A DNA stretch of 51,328 bases from Plakobranchus ocellatus (Eukaryota > Mollusca > Gastropoda > Plakobranchidae). A model generated the notes under the pieces. It was not told the origin of the DNA and searched no databases. It saw only the letters and a program-made list of their open reading frames with translations. Positions 35,401 through 46,991 of the stretch are shown piece after piece (position 1 is the stretch's first letter; every line of letters starts with the position of its first letter). The stretch is taken from the NCBI GenBank assembly GCA_019648995.1, contig BLXT01002595.1:576212-627539 (forward strand), in the 5' to 3' direction. Made by a program: the position numbers and the translations under genes.

Positions 35401-38155
35401 TCTTAGTGAGAAAACCACAAAAGAACGAGGTAGGGAAGCCTCCTAGAGCAAAGAGCACCATACTGAAGCCAACCTGGTCTATACCAATGGGGCAAGTGAT
35501 GAAAGCCTGCAGAGAGATAGAGATAAAGAACATTAAAAATAGCCGTAATTATATCACTGGACAACTAACAGCTTGTAAGAATTAGTTTCATGAATTTATT
35601 AAATTAATTAAATCTGTTGATAAATAAACATGATAAATTTAGCAAATTTAAAACTGGCGAGACATGCAGTAATTTTCTGTTATCATATTGGTTTCACAAC
35701 TTTTTGAAGAAAATAAAAACACAGCAAAAAGAAGAAAAAAAAAGAAACTTAAAATTCTACATGTGTTTCTCTCAAAAATATTACATTTATGGCATCTGAT
35801 CATTGGTCTCAAGACATTTAGGCCAAGAAAAAAATTAGTTATATGATGTGGGATGGTAATCAACAGTATGCTCAATCTTTATTCAATTAACAGTAAATAT
35901 ACTTACTGCTGTGATTTCCGCCGACACAAAGCCAAACTGCATGACTGAATACATAAGAAGAGGGACAAGCAGAATAAACTTCACATCTCTGCAGCCATGC
36001 ATCATATCAAGTAAGTGCTTCTTCAGGCTTCCACAAAAATTATCTGACCCAAGACTTGGCCGCTTGGCTGAGGTTGCATATAGACTCTTATTCAATGGTT
36101 CCACACCAAAAATTGCAATGCCCAGAGCTACAAGAGTGCAGCCTATAAAAGTACCATGTAGCATGTAGATTGTACCAGGATTAGGGCTGAGCCAAGGCTC
36201 CCCTGCATCCACCACATGGCCAGGGCTGTTGAAGCTTGCTCCGCATACATACAGAAAAGAGTCTGTTGATGTGTTTTCTTTTGACTGGAAGCTCTGATTC
36301 AGTATGGGGAAAACCTGAAGGAGGGGCTTGGATGATAGCGGAAGGGATTTTTGCTCAGTGTCAAAAGAACGGGCGGAAGAATAGTTCCTAGTGTCGGAAG
36401 CATAGATACTGTTCCCAAACTTGAGTAGAACTGATGTAGCAAGGTTGCCTAAAATCACTGAACATTGGTAGATGAGAGAAAAGAAATTGAAGAAATGTGA
36501 GCAGACACTTTTGAGAGCTTCTCCTTTGTGAAGAGCACGGCCCTGAGCCAGGAATGTCATATAGGTGCTAATTGTGCTCCAGATGATGGCCATAGAGATT
36601 CCCTGCAAGAGGGAGACAAGAGCCAGCAAGCAAGCTGTTTGACTCACATTGGCTAGCAAGAACAGGATATTTGGAATAATGCTAATGATGAGGCAAGTGC
36701 GAGGTTGCACGTGCTGCATGAGAGGAGAACTAAACAGGCTGCCTAGTGTATAGCCAGCAAAGATAAGGGCGAGTGATGTCACACCAAGCCCATCCTCAGG
36801 GTACAAACTGCTCTGAATGTTGCGGATGGCACCCATTGCAATGAACAGAACACCCACACACAGGCTGAGCAGGATCATAACAATGGTGTGGTCTGAGCTA
36901 GGCACAATCTTTACTGGATTTCCCTCACTGTCCATCAGCTGTCTGTACGGTAAGCCTTGTCTCTGCCTATCAAATTTATTGTCCATGTTGTATAGTATAT
37001 TGGATTTGTCTGTCGGGTCTAAGCTGTCAACACTTACTAATGAACACATAGATTTGGCCAACATGTTCTCACTTAGAAAAATTCTTGCATCTTGATATAC
37101 CCAGTTGATGTCATACTCTTCATGATATCTGTGATAGGCTTGCAGATCAGGCAGTGTAGCAGCTCTAGTGAGAGAGCCACTGTGGCACATGTGGCCTTCA
37201 GTGTAAGGCTCGACTAGACTATGTTGGCTATGTTGTAAAAAAGATTCATCTTCTACAACGATCAGGTTATCTGTGACAACTGGAGGGTTTGATGCATACT
37301 CAGGATCCACTTCCTCTACGGCGCTGGAGAAGGGCTCTGGTGTCAATTTATATGCCTCACTACATTCATCTATTGTGATCTGTGGGGACGGACTAACCAC
37401 ATCTTGAGACACCCCATGGCCTAGCTTCTCTGTTTTAACATCAAAGGAAGTTGTGCAAGAATCGTTCCTCTCCACACACGGTGGTTCAATCTCATTTTGT
37501 GTGCATGGCGGGGGATCAGCTATCAAGTTGTCTGCACTGCTGCCATTAGACATGCTATCTGTACAGGCAGAACTCACAGAATAGGCATATGGCGAGGAGG
37601 CCAGCGAGTAGTTCGTGTCCATGCTTTGCTCACTCTCTTCACTATCCCGACGTATTCTAATCGACTTCTGAGCCAGCATCGGCTTGTTGTACTGCTCACC
37701 TGCACCTGCAGAACCACCATCTTTGCTGCTGTAATAATTATACTCTATGTTGGTAAACTTCTGGCCAGAGCATTGGTACTGAAATGAGGGTTGGCAGTGC
37801 GCGTTGTCCACAGTTCCATTTGCACTGTAAACTAACCCGTTATCTAGAGCTTCCCGGCTAAGCTGGCCTTCAGCATGTGTTGGCTGAAACCTCTCGGAGG
37901 CTGTGCAACTGTTTCGCCAGCTCATGCATTTCTCTGTGACATCATAGTCGCCTTGTACCGAGCTCAGGGCACTGGCTGGATGCTGTGGATCTTCTAACAC
38001 TGCCTGTTCTGATATGGTGTTCAGGTGTGAGACACCTCCACCAGCCGCAGGTGACAAGTGCAGTACTACAGAGCTGGGATACACCATCGTTGCTGTCCTT
38101 TTCTACTCTCTCTATCTGGTGATGATGACAACACTGTGAGATGCTTTCAGTTGAC
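29094..38155 (-). CDS. UNC93A: Gene 2: UNC93-like multi-pass membrane protein (905 residues)
   Basis: Four coding exons (38087-35907, 35506-35371, 30268-30137, 29675-29407) join in frame to 906 codons including the stop. The C-terminal 505 residues follow the UNC93A family, an MFS-like group. Helix 1 has IVMILLSLCVGVLFIAMGA and is followed by IQSSLYPEDGLGVTSLA (family pattern LQSSLYSEEGLG). Later come QGISMAIIWSTISTYMT, FGFVSAEITA (family QGFLSSEYT), MFCWGLSDGIWISQANGLI and RYEATYGGMRVAQGLG. About 11-12 membrane segments are visible. Known relatives include C. elegans unc-93, a subunit or regulator of the SUP-9 two-pore potassium channel. Residues 1-400 are hydrophilic, Ser/Glu-rich and probably cytosolic; vertebrate UNC93A (about 457 residues) lacks this part. 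The family assignment is firm, but orthology to UNC93A rather than another UNC93 member is not. Confidence 0.9.
29407..29675 (-). CDS. UNC93A: Gene 2, last coding exon
   Basis: The acceptor CTGTCTGTTGCAG|GTTTAA completes a Gly codon. It reads LISSVFKHRYEATYGGMRVA, then the last membrane segments (TILLSFSTFADMSFKVTFMM and AACVLGLLGYLLMKLCLYCE) and a short cytosolic tail with a Gln run (VQLQQQQLYQIYR), ending ...CQEDV and a stop. Confidence 0.92.
29676..30136. other. Intron of gene 2
   Basis: Short AT-rich intron; nothing recognised. Confidence 0.7.
30137..30268 (-). CDS. UNC93A: Gene 2, coding exon 3 (two possible acceptors)
   Basis: This exon is 132 bp, with acceptor CCACCTCTAG|CTGCAG and donor GCAAATG|GTCAGT. 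A second AG six bases in (CTGCAG|CCATGA) gives the same frame with two alanines fewer. It encodes two membrane segments around NLISLIILVQW and YFIHIMMFCWGLSDGIWISQ. Confidence 0.9.
30269..35370. other. Large intron of gene 2
   Basis: AT-rich, about 5.1 kb. The only structure seen is the inverted-repeat element at 33719-33811. Family alignment across the flanking exons (ITLG then AAMNLIS) needs no further exon here. Confidence 0.65.
33719..33811. mobile_element. Small inverted-repeat (MITE-like) element
   Basis: GGGGTTCTCTGC at the left end is perfectly inverted as GCAGAGAACCCC at the right end, about 90 bases in total. No target-site duplication is obvious, so it may be only a hairpin. Confidence 0.35.
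35371..35506 (-). CDS. UNC93A: Gene 2, coding exon 2
   Basis: This exon is 136 bp, with acceptor CTCTCTGCAG|GCTTTC and donor ACTCTTG|GTAAGA. It enters in phase 0 and leaves one base. It encodes AFITCPIGIDQVGFSMVLFA, then GGFPTSFFCGFLTKKCGRLP, aligning with the family segment TLGIQFVGYVMICFSA and the GRAVLY turn. Confidence 0.92.
35507..35906. other. Intron of gene 2
   Basis: About 400 bases, AT-rich; nothing else seen. Confidence 0.75.
35907..38155 (-). CDS. UNC93A: Gene 2, first coding exon (727 residues)
   Basis: The start is the ATG at 38087-38085, in a good context (ACG ATG G), with an in-frame TAG six codons upstream. The acceptor CTTGATTTCAG|GTCAAC at 38155 shows that part of the 5' UTR lies on earlier exon(s). 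The donor is ACAGCA|GTAAGT, phase 0. It encodes the hydrophilic N-terminus (1-400), membrane segments 1-5 (about 401-555), an extracellular or luminal loop with NYS, NQS and NTS glycosylation sequons (about 568-606), and membrane segments 6 and 7 (about 638-665 and 702-727). Confidence 0.92.
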
Positions 38156-38489
38156 CTGAAATCAAGAAATAGAATGCCTTCAGCTTAAAAAAATCCTTTT
38201 CCCAAATCTGCGTCATTTTTTTGTAAATAACGAAGAAACCCAATCAATCATATATGCCGGCATTATTTAAATGTTGATAGTTCTTTACTATTGTAGTATG
38301 CAGGTGCTGACTACAGCTGCAATACTTTGCCTTTCAGGCATTATTTCCATCTTTATACATGTACGCTAGCTCTAAATCTCTTATCTAAATTTTTTTATCT
38401 TTTAAAGGAAGCTCCAGTCATTCGGACCACAAAAGCTGCGGAACGCGAGAATCTTTGAGTCAAATAGCCCGTTTGTTTCTTGGTGACCT

Positions 38490-38590
38490 CAGCCCGGACA
38501 GGAGCCAACGGCGGGCTCGCATCCGAGGAAGAGGGTCCCTGTAGATATTTGGACAATGCAACTGACGGCTAGATTACCAGCCACGCATTC
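38490..38590 (-). mobile_element. tRNA-derived SINE
   Basis: The minus strand reads TGGCTGGTAATCTAGCCGTC, then ATATCTACAGGGACCC and CCTCGGATGCGAGCCC, the A-box, core and B-box order of the family. Confidence 0.65.
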
Positions 38591-39271
38591 AACTCCATCC
38601 CTCATGTACGACATATTTAACCATGTAAACACAAACACATTGATTCCGAATAAAGGGACAGCTTATAAAAATTATAAATGATAGATTGTAACAAAGAAAG
38701 GAAGAAAACTAAAAGAAAGGAAAGCAGCAGAGAAAGATGAACAAACGCAGGAGCGAAAGGCAAGGTTCATCATTCTCATTTTTGCTGGATTGTGAGTCTT
38801 TTCTTTAAACCGCCTGCAGTAGTGCACAGACTTTGAGCTGTATTAATGTTCGTGTTGATACTTATATGTCTCCGGACTGGTTTGCTGATCAACACGTAAG
38901 GCTTTGGATTAAACCCAATCCTCACAACACAGATAGAAATCGAACCAAGTGCCTCCAGATCTACGGAACAATTCACGTCATCAGGCCCTAAGCCTCATAA
39001 CAAGTCGCAGTGCTTTGCAAGAAAAATACCTAGGGTATTTTACTATGAGCCAACTGGGGCAAGTGGTTTGGGTCAGTGACCGCTCGGTGAGAAACCAGTT
39101 CTTCTCTTCTTGGAATGCAGGTAGAGTCAGATGTTTACGGGAGACTACAAAATACGTATGCAACAAAGTTCATTGACAATTGAGAACTTGCAGAAGGAGC
39201 ACCTGCAGTTGTAACAACAACAACAACCACAGCAATAACAAAAACAATAGTAATATTAATACAATAATATC

Positions 39272-39336
<65 letters not shown>

Positions 39337-39337
39337 A

Positions 39338-39368
<31 letters not shown>

Positions 39369-39418
39369 GAAGAAGAAGAAGAAGAAGAAGAAGAAGAAGA
39401 AGAAGAAGAAGAAGAAAA
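39272..39418. repeat. Compound (AAT)n-(GAA)n microsatellite
   Basis: About 30 AAT units (39272-39366, one interruption) directly followed by about 17 GAA units (39368-39417). Confidence 0.95.
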
Positions 39419-40334
39419 CTAACTCTAAAAACAACAAGATACATGTAAATAATCAATCCAAAAGGTGCCCTTGCATAAAAGACAGAAGGACAGCACCCGT
39501 GCAATAAGGCTGACGTGATTGAGGAGAAAACTGTAAGAAACATAATTATTATTTTGTAAACTCTCTTACAATATAATTCATATTTTGCTCCTCTAAACTA
39601 TCTCTACGACCAAAAACAAACAAACAACCAAGGCTGATTACATAACCTATTACTAAAATGACAAAAACATTTACATAAATCACTCCAATGCCAAATCCAT
39701 CATGTTATCAGTCCATTTCATAGCGTCAACAAACTGACTGCCTAAATTGTATTTAGTTGAGTCAAATTGACCTATTGGCGGGGCCACTGTGTCTCTTGTC
39801 CCACCATAAAAACATCAAACTTTGTGTCAGCTGCTAAGCTTAAAAACTTCGCATCATTTAAGCAAGTCTTATGGTGTCGAAGCGCGGGACTCGGCAAAGT
39901 CGCGAACCGAACCAATCGTGATTGTGATTGTGAAAGACGCCTGACCGAATTGTTCTAGCACAAATCGATGAAGCCTCACTCGGCTAGCAGTTGTGTAGGC
40001 CTAGCCCAGCCCAGCACCCAGCGGCTGTAGCTTAGATCAGCACCCAGCAGTGAGGGCTTGGGTGGCAGCTCTCTGCAAGGCTTCAATTATTATTTTGATC
40101 TTGTACAATCAGATGAAGATTATGTATGATTTTACTTTTTTGTACCTCATTTTTGTTTTGTTTTTGTTGCTCCTTTCCTATAGTGACATCAAAACGCTGA
40201 ATTCTATAATATCTTACTACTGCATTTCTTAATAGATTTATGTTCTCATACTTTTTGATTCTTAATATTATTTGTTTTAGTGAATGTTATTTGCTTGCTT
40301 ATTTCACCATGTTATATTTCTCTTCCTCCTCCTC

Positions 40335-40392
40335 NNNNNNNNNNNNNNNNCCCCCCCCCCCCCCCCCCCCGACACACACACACACACACACA
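40335..40392. repeat. Assembly gap, C20 run and CA repeat
   Basis: Sixteen N (40335-40350) are followed by twenty C (40351-40370) and then CA units to about 40392. The gap sits in a sequence that is hard to read, so its true length is unknown. Confidence 0.95.
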
Positions 40393-40603
40393 ATCGGACT
40401 GTTTTTGCGTGTCATGTGCCGTTTCGTTTTTTTAGACTGCCCATAAATCTTGAGAACTAAAGAGTTTTGCAACACAAAGCAGGGACTAAAAGATGCACAA
40501 GTACTGTCGGCCGACAGAATTAAAAAAAAAAAGAAAAAAAAGAAAGAAGATTAGTGCCACCTCCCAAACAATACGCACCGAACATAATGTTAATATCGAT
40601 TTA

Positions 40604-40607
<4 letters not shown>

Positions 40608-40649
<42 letters not shown>

Positions 40650-40663
40650 TCTCTCTCTCTTTC
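40608..40663. repeat. (CT)n microsatellite
   Basis: About 25 CT units with a few interruptions. Confidence 0.95.
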
Positions 40664-41210
40664 TCGCTTTTTCCCCTGTAGTTTCACGACCTAACCCAAG
40701 CACAAACGCGTTCCTAGCATACACAGATTTTACAAAAAAAAAGGGGGCATTGGTTATTGAATAATAATAAGCTATAGATCCTACAGTTCGCCCACGCTGA
40801 CAGCCGTCGGACATTATTATTACCTGCGAGAGCCAGAACGATCCGGTTCGAACCGCTCTCTCGAATCTCTATTGGTTTGGTTATTTATTCTGAAGCCCTC
40901 TGATGAAACCGGGGAAACACAGCCCATCCCGACAACCATGATGTTTGGTTGACTACAGAAGGCCCGAATAAACCCGAGCACAGAAAGAATCCCTATTCCT
41001 GCATCCTAGCCCATAAGTACCGATAGGTATATGTATTCCCTACACAAATGTCAATCACCGCACAGATACAAAACGTGCTATCGGGCTGGATACGTACGAG
41101 TCGAATGTCCCTATTTTCTAGGTATCAAGATATAATACCTATCGGTCCTGAAACCGCTCCCCCGACAGCCACGGGGCGTCGAAAAGAAAACATTCCAGAC
41201 CGTCGCTCAC

Positions 41211-41260
41211 CTATGACGTCTCGCGGCTGGACTTGGGCGAAACTTTAAAAGGTTATAGCA
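41211..41260 (-). promoter_or_regulatory. Candidate promoter / noncoding first exon of gene 2
   Basis: The minus strand reads CCAGCCGCGAGACGTCATAG followed by GTGAGC, so a CpG-rich stretch with a TGACGTC-type CRE core ends in a good splice donor (exon end 41211). It is 3 kb upstream of the 38155 acceptor. Placement is inferred. Confidence 0.3.
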
Positions 41261-42836
41261 AGACCAGTGTCCATCATAGAAAAAATCTGATACGATTTTT
41301 GAAATCTGCATCCTTCAATTAAGGGAAGATCCGAGCAGAATTTGTTTTTTCGCAATAATTAAGATTTTGATTATTCAACATCCTATAAAAGTGTGACAGC
41401 AATTATTTATTGCGTTGTACCACGCAATTTTCATTACTGAGTTGTGTTGTGTTGCGATCCTGTACACACTGTACAAAAACGTGGCATTCGTCGTGCGCGT
41501 ATAGGAATAAAAGTTTTTTGGGTGATGTTTTAACTGCGGGAAGAGATGATGATATTCATCAAACGTTTGTCTTTTTCTGTTTATTTGGTGAATACCCACT
41601 TTCCTTTTCCCTATCAGTAATTATGGCAAAACACTGTCTAAATTAAAAAGTTCACCATCATCAGATGACGACGAAGCCATTTTCTAGCGTCTATAATTGT
41701 TTAATGTGAGCTTATGTCATAACAGCGTCCAGGGCCTTGAAAAAAATGTTGCCATATATATGACCTATACTGGGTCACTGGGCCACACGGGCGAAGCATT
41801 TTATTCCCGCCATAGGGATCCTTTGTGTGCCCCCTCTGTGGACTAAGTTCCTTGAACCAAGTACTTATGACAAGTATACATGTTGCCGGGTTTATCTCTG
41901 TGCTCGGCTTAAGCCAGTGCAGTCTGTACGAAGGTGTACACTTTTTTTTTCTAATCCTTTTGGCCTTTTCAGCCTACAAATTTTAAGGCGCGTAGATTAA
42001 CAGGGGTTAAGATTGAGATCTAAACGAAGAAAGGCGGCTAGTGTACATTCGGCCGCGCCCACACCCAACATTCCTGCAGCGTACTAAGTTCTTGATAGTT
42101 GCACAGAGGATCTGAAAGGGAGGGAGAGGACGAGAGAGAGGACAGAAGGATAATAGATGCATTATGAAGAAAAAAAAATTACCAGATCTTTTTAGAACGA
42201 CCAACACACACACACACACACACGCACAAACACCACTGAGAGATAGGATTAAAGAGAGAGAGAGAGAGAATCGTAAATTCAAACTGAAGCGTTGAAGGCC
42301 TAAAAGGGGGAATGTTGTGGTCTATGCATGAAAATAGAAGAAAATGAAATCAGAGTAATAGTCACACCGAAATCCGACAGAGCACGGTCTGATTTTTTTT
42401 TCTATGAATGAAGGCATATATATATTCATCAATATGAATTTTTTTTACAAGAATTATTTAATAATAAAACCGGTTCCGAATCTAGACTAGAAGTTAGACT
42501 AGAACCGTAACTTAAGAGCAGAATGCCAACATTATCTTCTCAGCTCAAGAGATAACATTATTTTTGTCGACTCGGTTTCTGGTAAGAGAATTTGCATTCA
42601 CTTCTAAAAGAAGTGAATCATAAATCCGACCCTAAAATTCAGCAAGATTCAATTCGTGTATGAACCTTATTGCACAAATAGTTGAAAAAAAAAAAAATAA
42701 TAAAGGCATCAGGGGAATCAATCAAGAAAAAAAAATGGGCTTACGTCTTAAAACTAAATACTCCGCCCCTCCTACTATCTTAAGATTCAAAATAATGTCG
42801 AGGCAAGTGATGCTAGCTTAGAAATACCACGAAGTG

Positions 42837-42837
<1 letters not shown>

Positions 42838-42869
<32 letters not shown>
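42838..42869. repeat. (TA)n microsatellite
   Basis: About 15 TA units. Confidence 0.95.
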
Positions 42870-42874
<5 letters not shown>

Positions 42875-43411
42875 GAAAGATGATCTATAAGCACCGAAAT
42901 GTCAATCTCTATTTTTCCTACACATAATGTAAAAACATTTATATGCACTTATGAGTTTAGTGCTTGGCAGAGGTAGCGTTTATTGAACCCAGTTTATATA
43001 ACTTGGGAATAACATTATACGTGTATGTGGACAAAAATCTTAGCTGACCTTGATGCATCTGATGAACAAGCTGTTGCCCTATTGTGTATGACTGAAATCC
43101 TGCACCAGAGCTACGATTTGACTGTCGAGTTATTCAGGAAATGCGTAAATAGCTAGGGCAGGACTGGTGCACACCTGGCTGCACAATACGCTGCAAAAAT
43201 CATAAACCGTCAGGCTGTTGCATCTGTCAGCGGCAGCTGCAAGGCCCACTAAACCTTGTACTTTATGATATGAAGACGTTTTACGTAAGACACATTTTCC
43301 TGTTAATGACCTTGCTTGTATAGTACATGTAATATTATTGTGTATAAGTAAAATATATAGTACATCTACTAAAAGACCAAGCTGTATTATATATGAATTA
43401 AACAGCAAGTT

Positions 43412-43470
43412 GAAGAGAGATGGAGGGAGCGGAGAGAGAGGGTACGAGAGAAAGAGAGAGAGAGAGAGAA
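43412..43470. repeat. GA-rich tract
   Basis: Imperfect GAGA and GGGA units with a purer run near 43453-43469. Confidence 0.8.
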
Positions 43471-44529
43471 GGGGTGGGATAAGGGGTTAGGAATAGCTGT
43501 TATCGTAACTGCAGGTATTGGTTCAAGGTCACACGGCAAGCACAAAAAAAACTTGTACTTGAGATAAAAATATAATTCATTTATCTACTGAGTTTATTTT
43601 TAACTTACAAGTGAGATTAAAATTATCAATTGCGTTTATTTTTATTTCATGTGTATACATTCTTTTTGGAGTTGTTTATTGTGCTACCGTCCTTGCCTAA
43701 TGAAATGCATTATCTTGAAATGCTAAGGCTGTAAGAGATAATATGCACTTTATTTGGGTGCGGCTGGCAGTGCGGGGCTCAAAGGTTTCTTACTTTATGG
43801 TAATCCCTAAAAATGAATGACTCACTTTTAAAAAGATTTATCGTTTACTTTTTTAAAAAGTATCTCACGATTGCATTCAAAAACAAAAAAAACAAACGAA
43901 ACAAAAAACTGTACAATACCAATATTAGTGATGACCTTAACTTTGGAAATTTTTCTTCACATCATTATAACTGCATGTATGCAAATGGTGAAAAATGAAG
44001 AAATTTTGTTGCGGACACAGAATGCCTAGCTCAAGAGTTATAAACTAATGTTGATAATTTTTGCTGCCTGTAGAAGGCTATATTATGACAGACTTCTAAG
44101 TAAAAATGTCCTTGCGAAGGAGTATGGTTTGGTATATATTGATGATAAAGCCCGCGATCTGCATAAGATTTAGATGATATGAGGCAACTCCACGTCAGGC
44201 AGGGTGGAATAAGTTGGGTGGAGGAAATGGAGGAGGAAGAGGAAGAGGATGTCAAGAGAGAAAAGGAGGAAGAAAAGGCGGAGTTGATAATGATAGTGAA
44301 GAAAAGGACAGCTCAAAAATAAATTCGACTGCCTTTTCAAAAAAAAAGAAAGGAGCGTCTCTAACTTTCATACTTGACAGTCGCTGTCTAAACATAAATT
44401 AAAAAAAGAATAAGAAAAAAATTTTTGAAGAGAAAGGAGAAGAGGAGCTGGGGATGGGGGAGTGGTTTACTTTTTTTTTTTAATATATACAGTCCGCCTA
44501 TTATTGGTCTATCTCAGGCACTTAACTCA

Positions 44530-44632
44530 AGCCAGACGCTCGAGGCGGTCACGAACTAACGATGGGGGAGTTCCTGCAGGTTTCAGGGCGAGAGCTCTAT
44601 CCATTGCCATACTTGGGCGCCCATTGGGTGTG
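44530..44632 (-). mobile_element. tRNA-derived SINE
   Basis: The minus strand reads TATGGCAATGGATAGAGCTC, then CTGAAACCTGCAGGAACTCC and CGTTAGTTCGTGACCG, the A-box, core and B-box positions of the family. Confidence 0.65.
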
Positions 44633-45160
44633 TAGTGAAAACGAAAATGGAGGATGAGCGGGATAAGGAAGGAGGAGGAGTTGATGATGAGGATAAATAT
44701 TCGTCTGAGGCTTAAGTATATAGAATCTACACTAAGCTCAGATTTAGTTATAGAATATAGATATTATTGCCAACAATCGAAATCAAAAGAAAACGGAAAA
44801 TAACAACAACAACCAAAACAAAAAAAACAAAAAAAAAGAGTTTTAAGAGATGAAAAGCTTGTGATATTTGTACCGCTCACACATTAAAAAGCCTACCTCA
44901 CATCAAAACAAGATCTCCTCCTAAACAAGTATTGATCTTTCCCTTTCTTACATCAGCCATTTCTTGAACGCACTTTCTCCGCCAGGTGTCAGATGAAACT
45001 TCCTTTTCAATTTACGCAAAATCTTCGGACCATAAATGCACAATAAATCTTCTTAGATCGTGCGTTCGTAGCTATAAAATTTTTGACATAACTTCTTCCG
45101 TTCTTAGAGGTCAATATAGTTAATTTCTCACCAGAAACAGCTGTGACTCCTACGCATTTA

Positions 45161-45451
45161 TTTTTCTCTGCACGTTCTCGTCGTATTTTGTATATTAGGT
45201 TCGACAGATCGATCACTTGCTAGCATAAGACCACTGCTCACACGTCTAAAAATAGGGAGCCCCTCCAAAATCCTACTCGCCTCTGCCTCAGTCTCAACAA
45301 CGACTAACTCAACACTGGGAGTGTGAGCAGACCAGTTGGAGCCAGATCTAACTGGTTTGTCCTCACCACCGACATCTCCCCGCCCGACTACATTGTCGTC
45401 ACCACAGACGTGCCAGTAACCGTCACTCCCGAGCTCGTGCCTGCTGCGTGG
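45161..45451 (-). other. Unidentified 97-codon open segment in a GC-richer patch
   Basis: The minus frame between a TAG and a TAA reads, in part, HELGSDGYWHVCGDDNVVG and then SVELVVVETEAEASRILEG. It has no early Met, so it would be an exon or a transposon relic. The plus strand of the same patch (about 45307-45480) is also open, with VTVTPELVPAAWLQNF. I cannot tell which, if either, is real. Confidence 0.3.
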
Positions 45452-45738
45452 CTACAGAACTTCGTTTCGGTTTCCTTATAGGTTAAAGGTCACAGTTATT
45501 GACGAAGAAAAAAAAGGTTGACGAAGAAAAAAAAGGTGCTTTTTTTTTCTCTTTCTCCGGCATGTGGAAGTAAGTTATTGAACACTTCTGAATCTAAGAA
45601 AACTGAAGTTAATAATAACCATAGACCGTAATAAGAAAAATTATACCTTTTGATATGGTAGCGGTTAATTTTTGAAAAATGGAGGAAACATTTTGAAACA
45701 GGAACTCGTGTTTAGGCACGTTTCTTCATGATGCACGG

Positions 45739-45740
<2 letters not shown>

Positions 45741-45790
<50 letters not shown>
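45741..45790. repeat. (AG)n microsatellite
   Basis: About 24 uninterrupted AG units. Confidence 0.95.
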
Positions 45791-45802
<12 letters not shown>

Positions 45803-46303
45803 GAAATCCAACTTGAGTAAATAATTCAAGATGATCTTTGAGCAGCTTAAACATAAGCATTTGGGACAACCAGAATCCGAAAAAGACACAGTTTATAAAT
45901 AGTAAAATTTTAGATTGAAAGCTCTAACTAGCTTAATGGAAGGTAGAAGAAAGAGAAATACGTGCATAACCTGATTCAAATAAGTTTGAAAAACCTTCAT
46001 AAAGAGAAGGTAAAATTGATAATTTCAACTCAACTTCCTAGTAATTCCCATTAATCTACACGTCATAGCACTTAAGATGTGTGGCCATAAATAGAGCTTA
46101 TGTAAATCATGGTGTGCCGAATGATCATTTGCTGGCAGAGAGATGACTTCTTATAGGAAGAAAAGACCATGGATAAAAATATTACAAGGAGAAAGATCGC
46201 AATAAACATTGTACAGAGAGAAAGCGAAACAAGGCTAAGTCAATCTCTTGTTTAAATATTTAATAAATAGAGAAAGAGACATATTTTTTGCTAATATACT
46301 CTC

Positions 46304-46319
46304 ATGTGTGTGTGTGTGC

Positions 46320-46378
<59 letters not shown>
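46304..46378. repeat. Compound (GT)n-(TA)n microsatellite
   Basis: About 9 GT units followed by about 27 TA units. Confidence 0.95.
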
Positions 46379-46380
<2 letters not shown>

Positions 46381-46957
46381 AAATGGAGAAAATAGGCGAT
46401 TGCCTGCACGACCCCATATATGTTAGACATAAAGAAAAAGAAACATAGTAAACATAAGCTTTTGAGGAGAAAAAAATGGACAAAAGGTTAAAGAGAGAGA
46501 GAGAGCCACATCTTTTATATCGACGTGAAATGTCAAGTGTCTTCATTCACACCTCTGTGACGTTACATGTGAAATCAAATTGACATCCTTCTCTAAATTT
46601 TTTTTTTTTTAGCTCATATTAATATTTCATTCACACCTTTGCGACCTCACGTGCCTCATACCTTACTGTAACAGTAACTTCACGTGCCTCTCTCACAAGT
46701 ACAGAAGAATAATTAAAAAAATTTTTTTCTCTTGAAAACAATGCTTCTTTAATGTTACGACAACATGGCTGCCACACAGTGCCAGGCCGATGGGTTGAAT
46801 TACAAATACAATAATTGAATAAAATTTTTTCCTCATATCAATACGTCTGCACTATAGGCCTATATCATAAAGGAGCCAAATTTATTCGTAATGAGTGCGT
46901 CTGTGGTGATAATAAGAATAACTTTCATTATTGCAATTATAAGATATGTCTTTAAAT

Positions 46958-46959
46958 AA

Positions 46960-46991
<32 letters not shown>
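46958..46991. repeat. (AAAG)n microsatellite
   Basis: About 8 AAAG units. Confidence 0.9.

Noticed and set aside
39180..39543. Open frames with long Ile, Glu or Leu runs on both strands
   Set aside because: Translations of the AAT/GAA microsatellite.
40828..40870. tRNA-like T-arm around CGGTTCGAACCG
   Set aside because: No cloverleaf can be formed from the flanks; it is a palindrome or at most a SINE B-box relic.
41048..41248. 66-codon plus open frame in a CpG-richer patch
   Set aside because: Basic, low-complexity reading with no motif; the patch is better explained as regulatory DNA.
43130..43408. 92-codon minus open frame
   Set aside because: No motif, no splice support and AT-rich chance composition.
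46235..46546. 103-codon minus open frame with a YIYIYI run
   Set aside because: Translation of a TA microsatellite.
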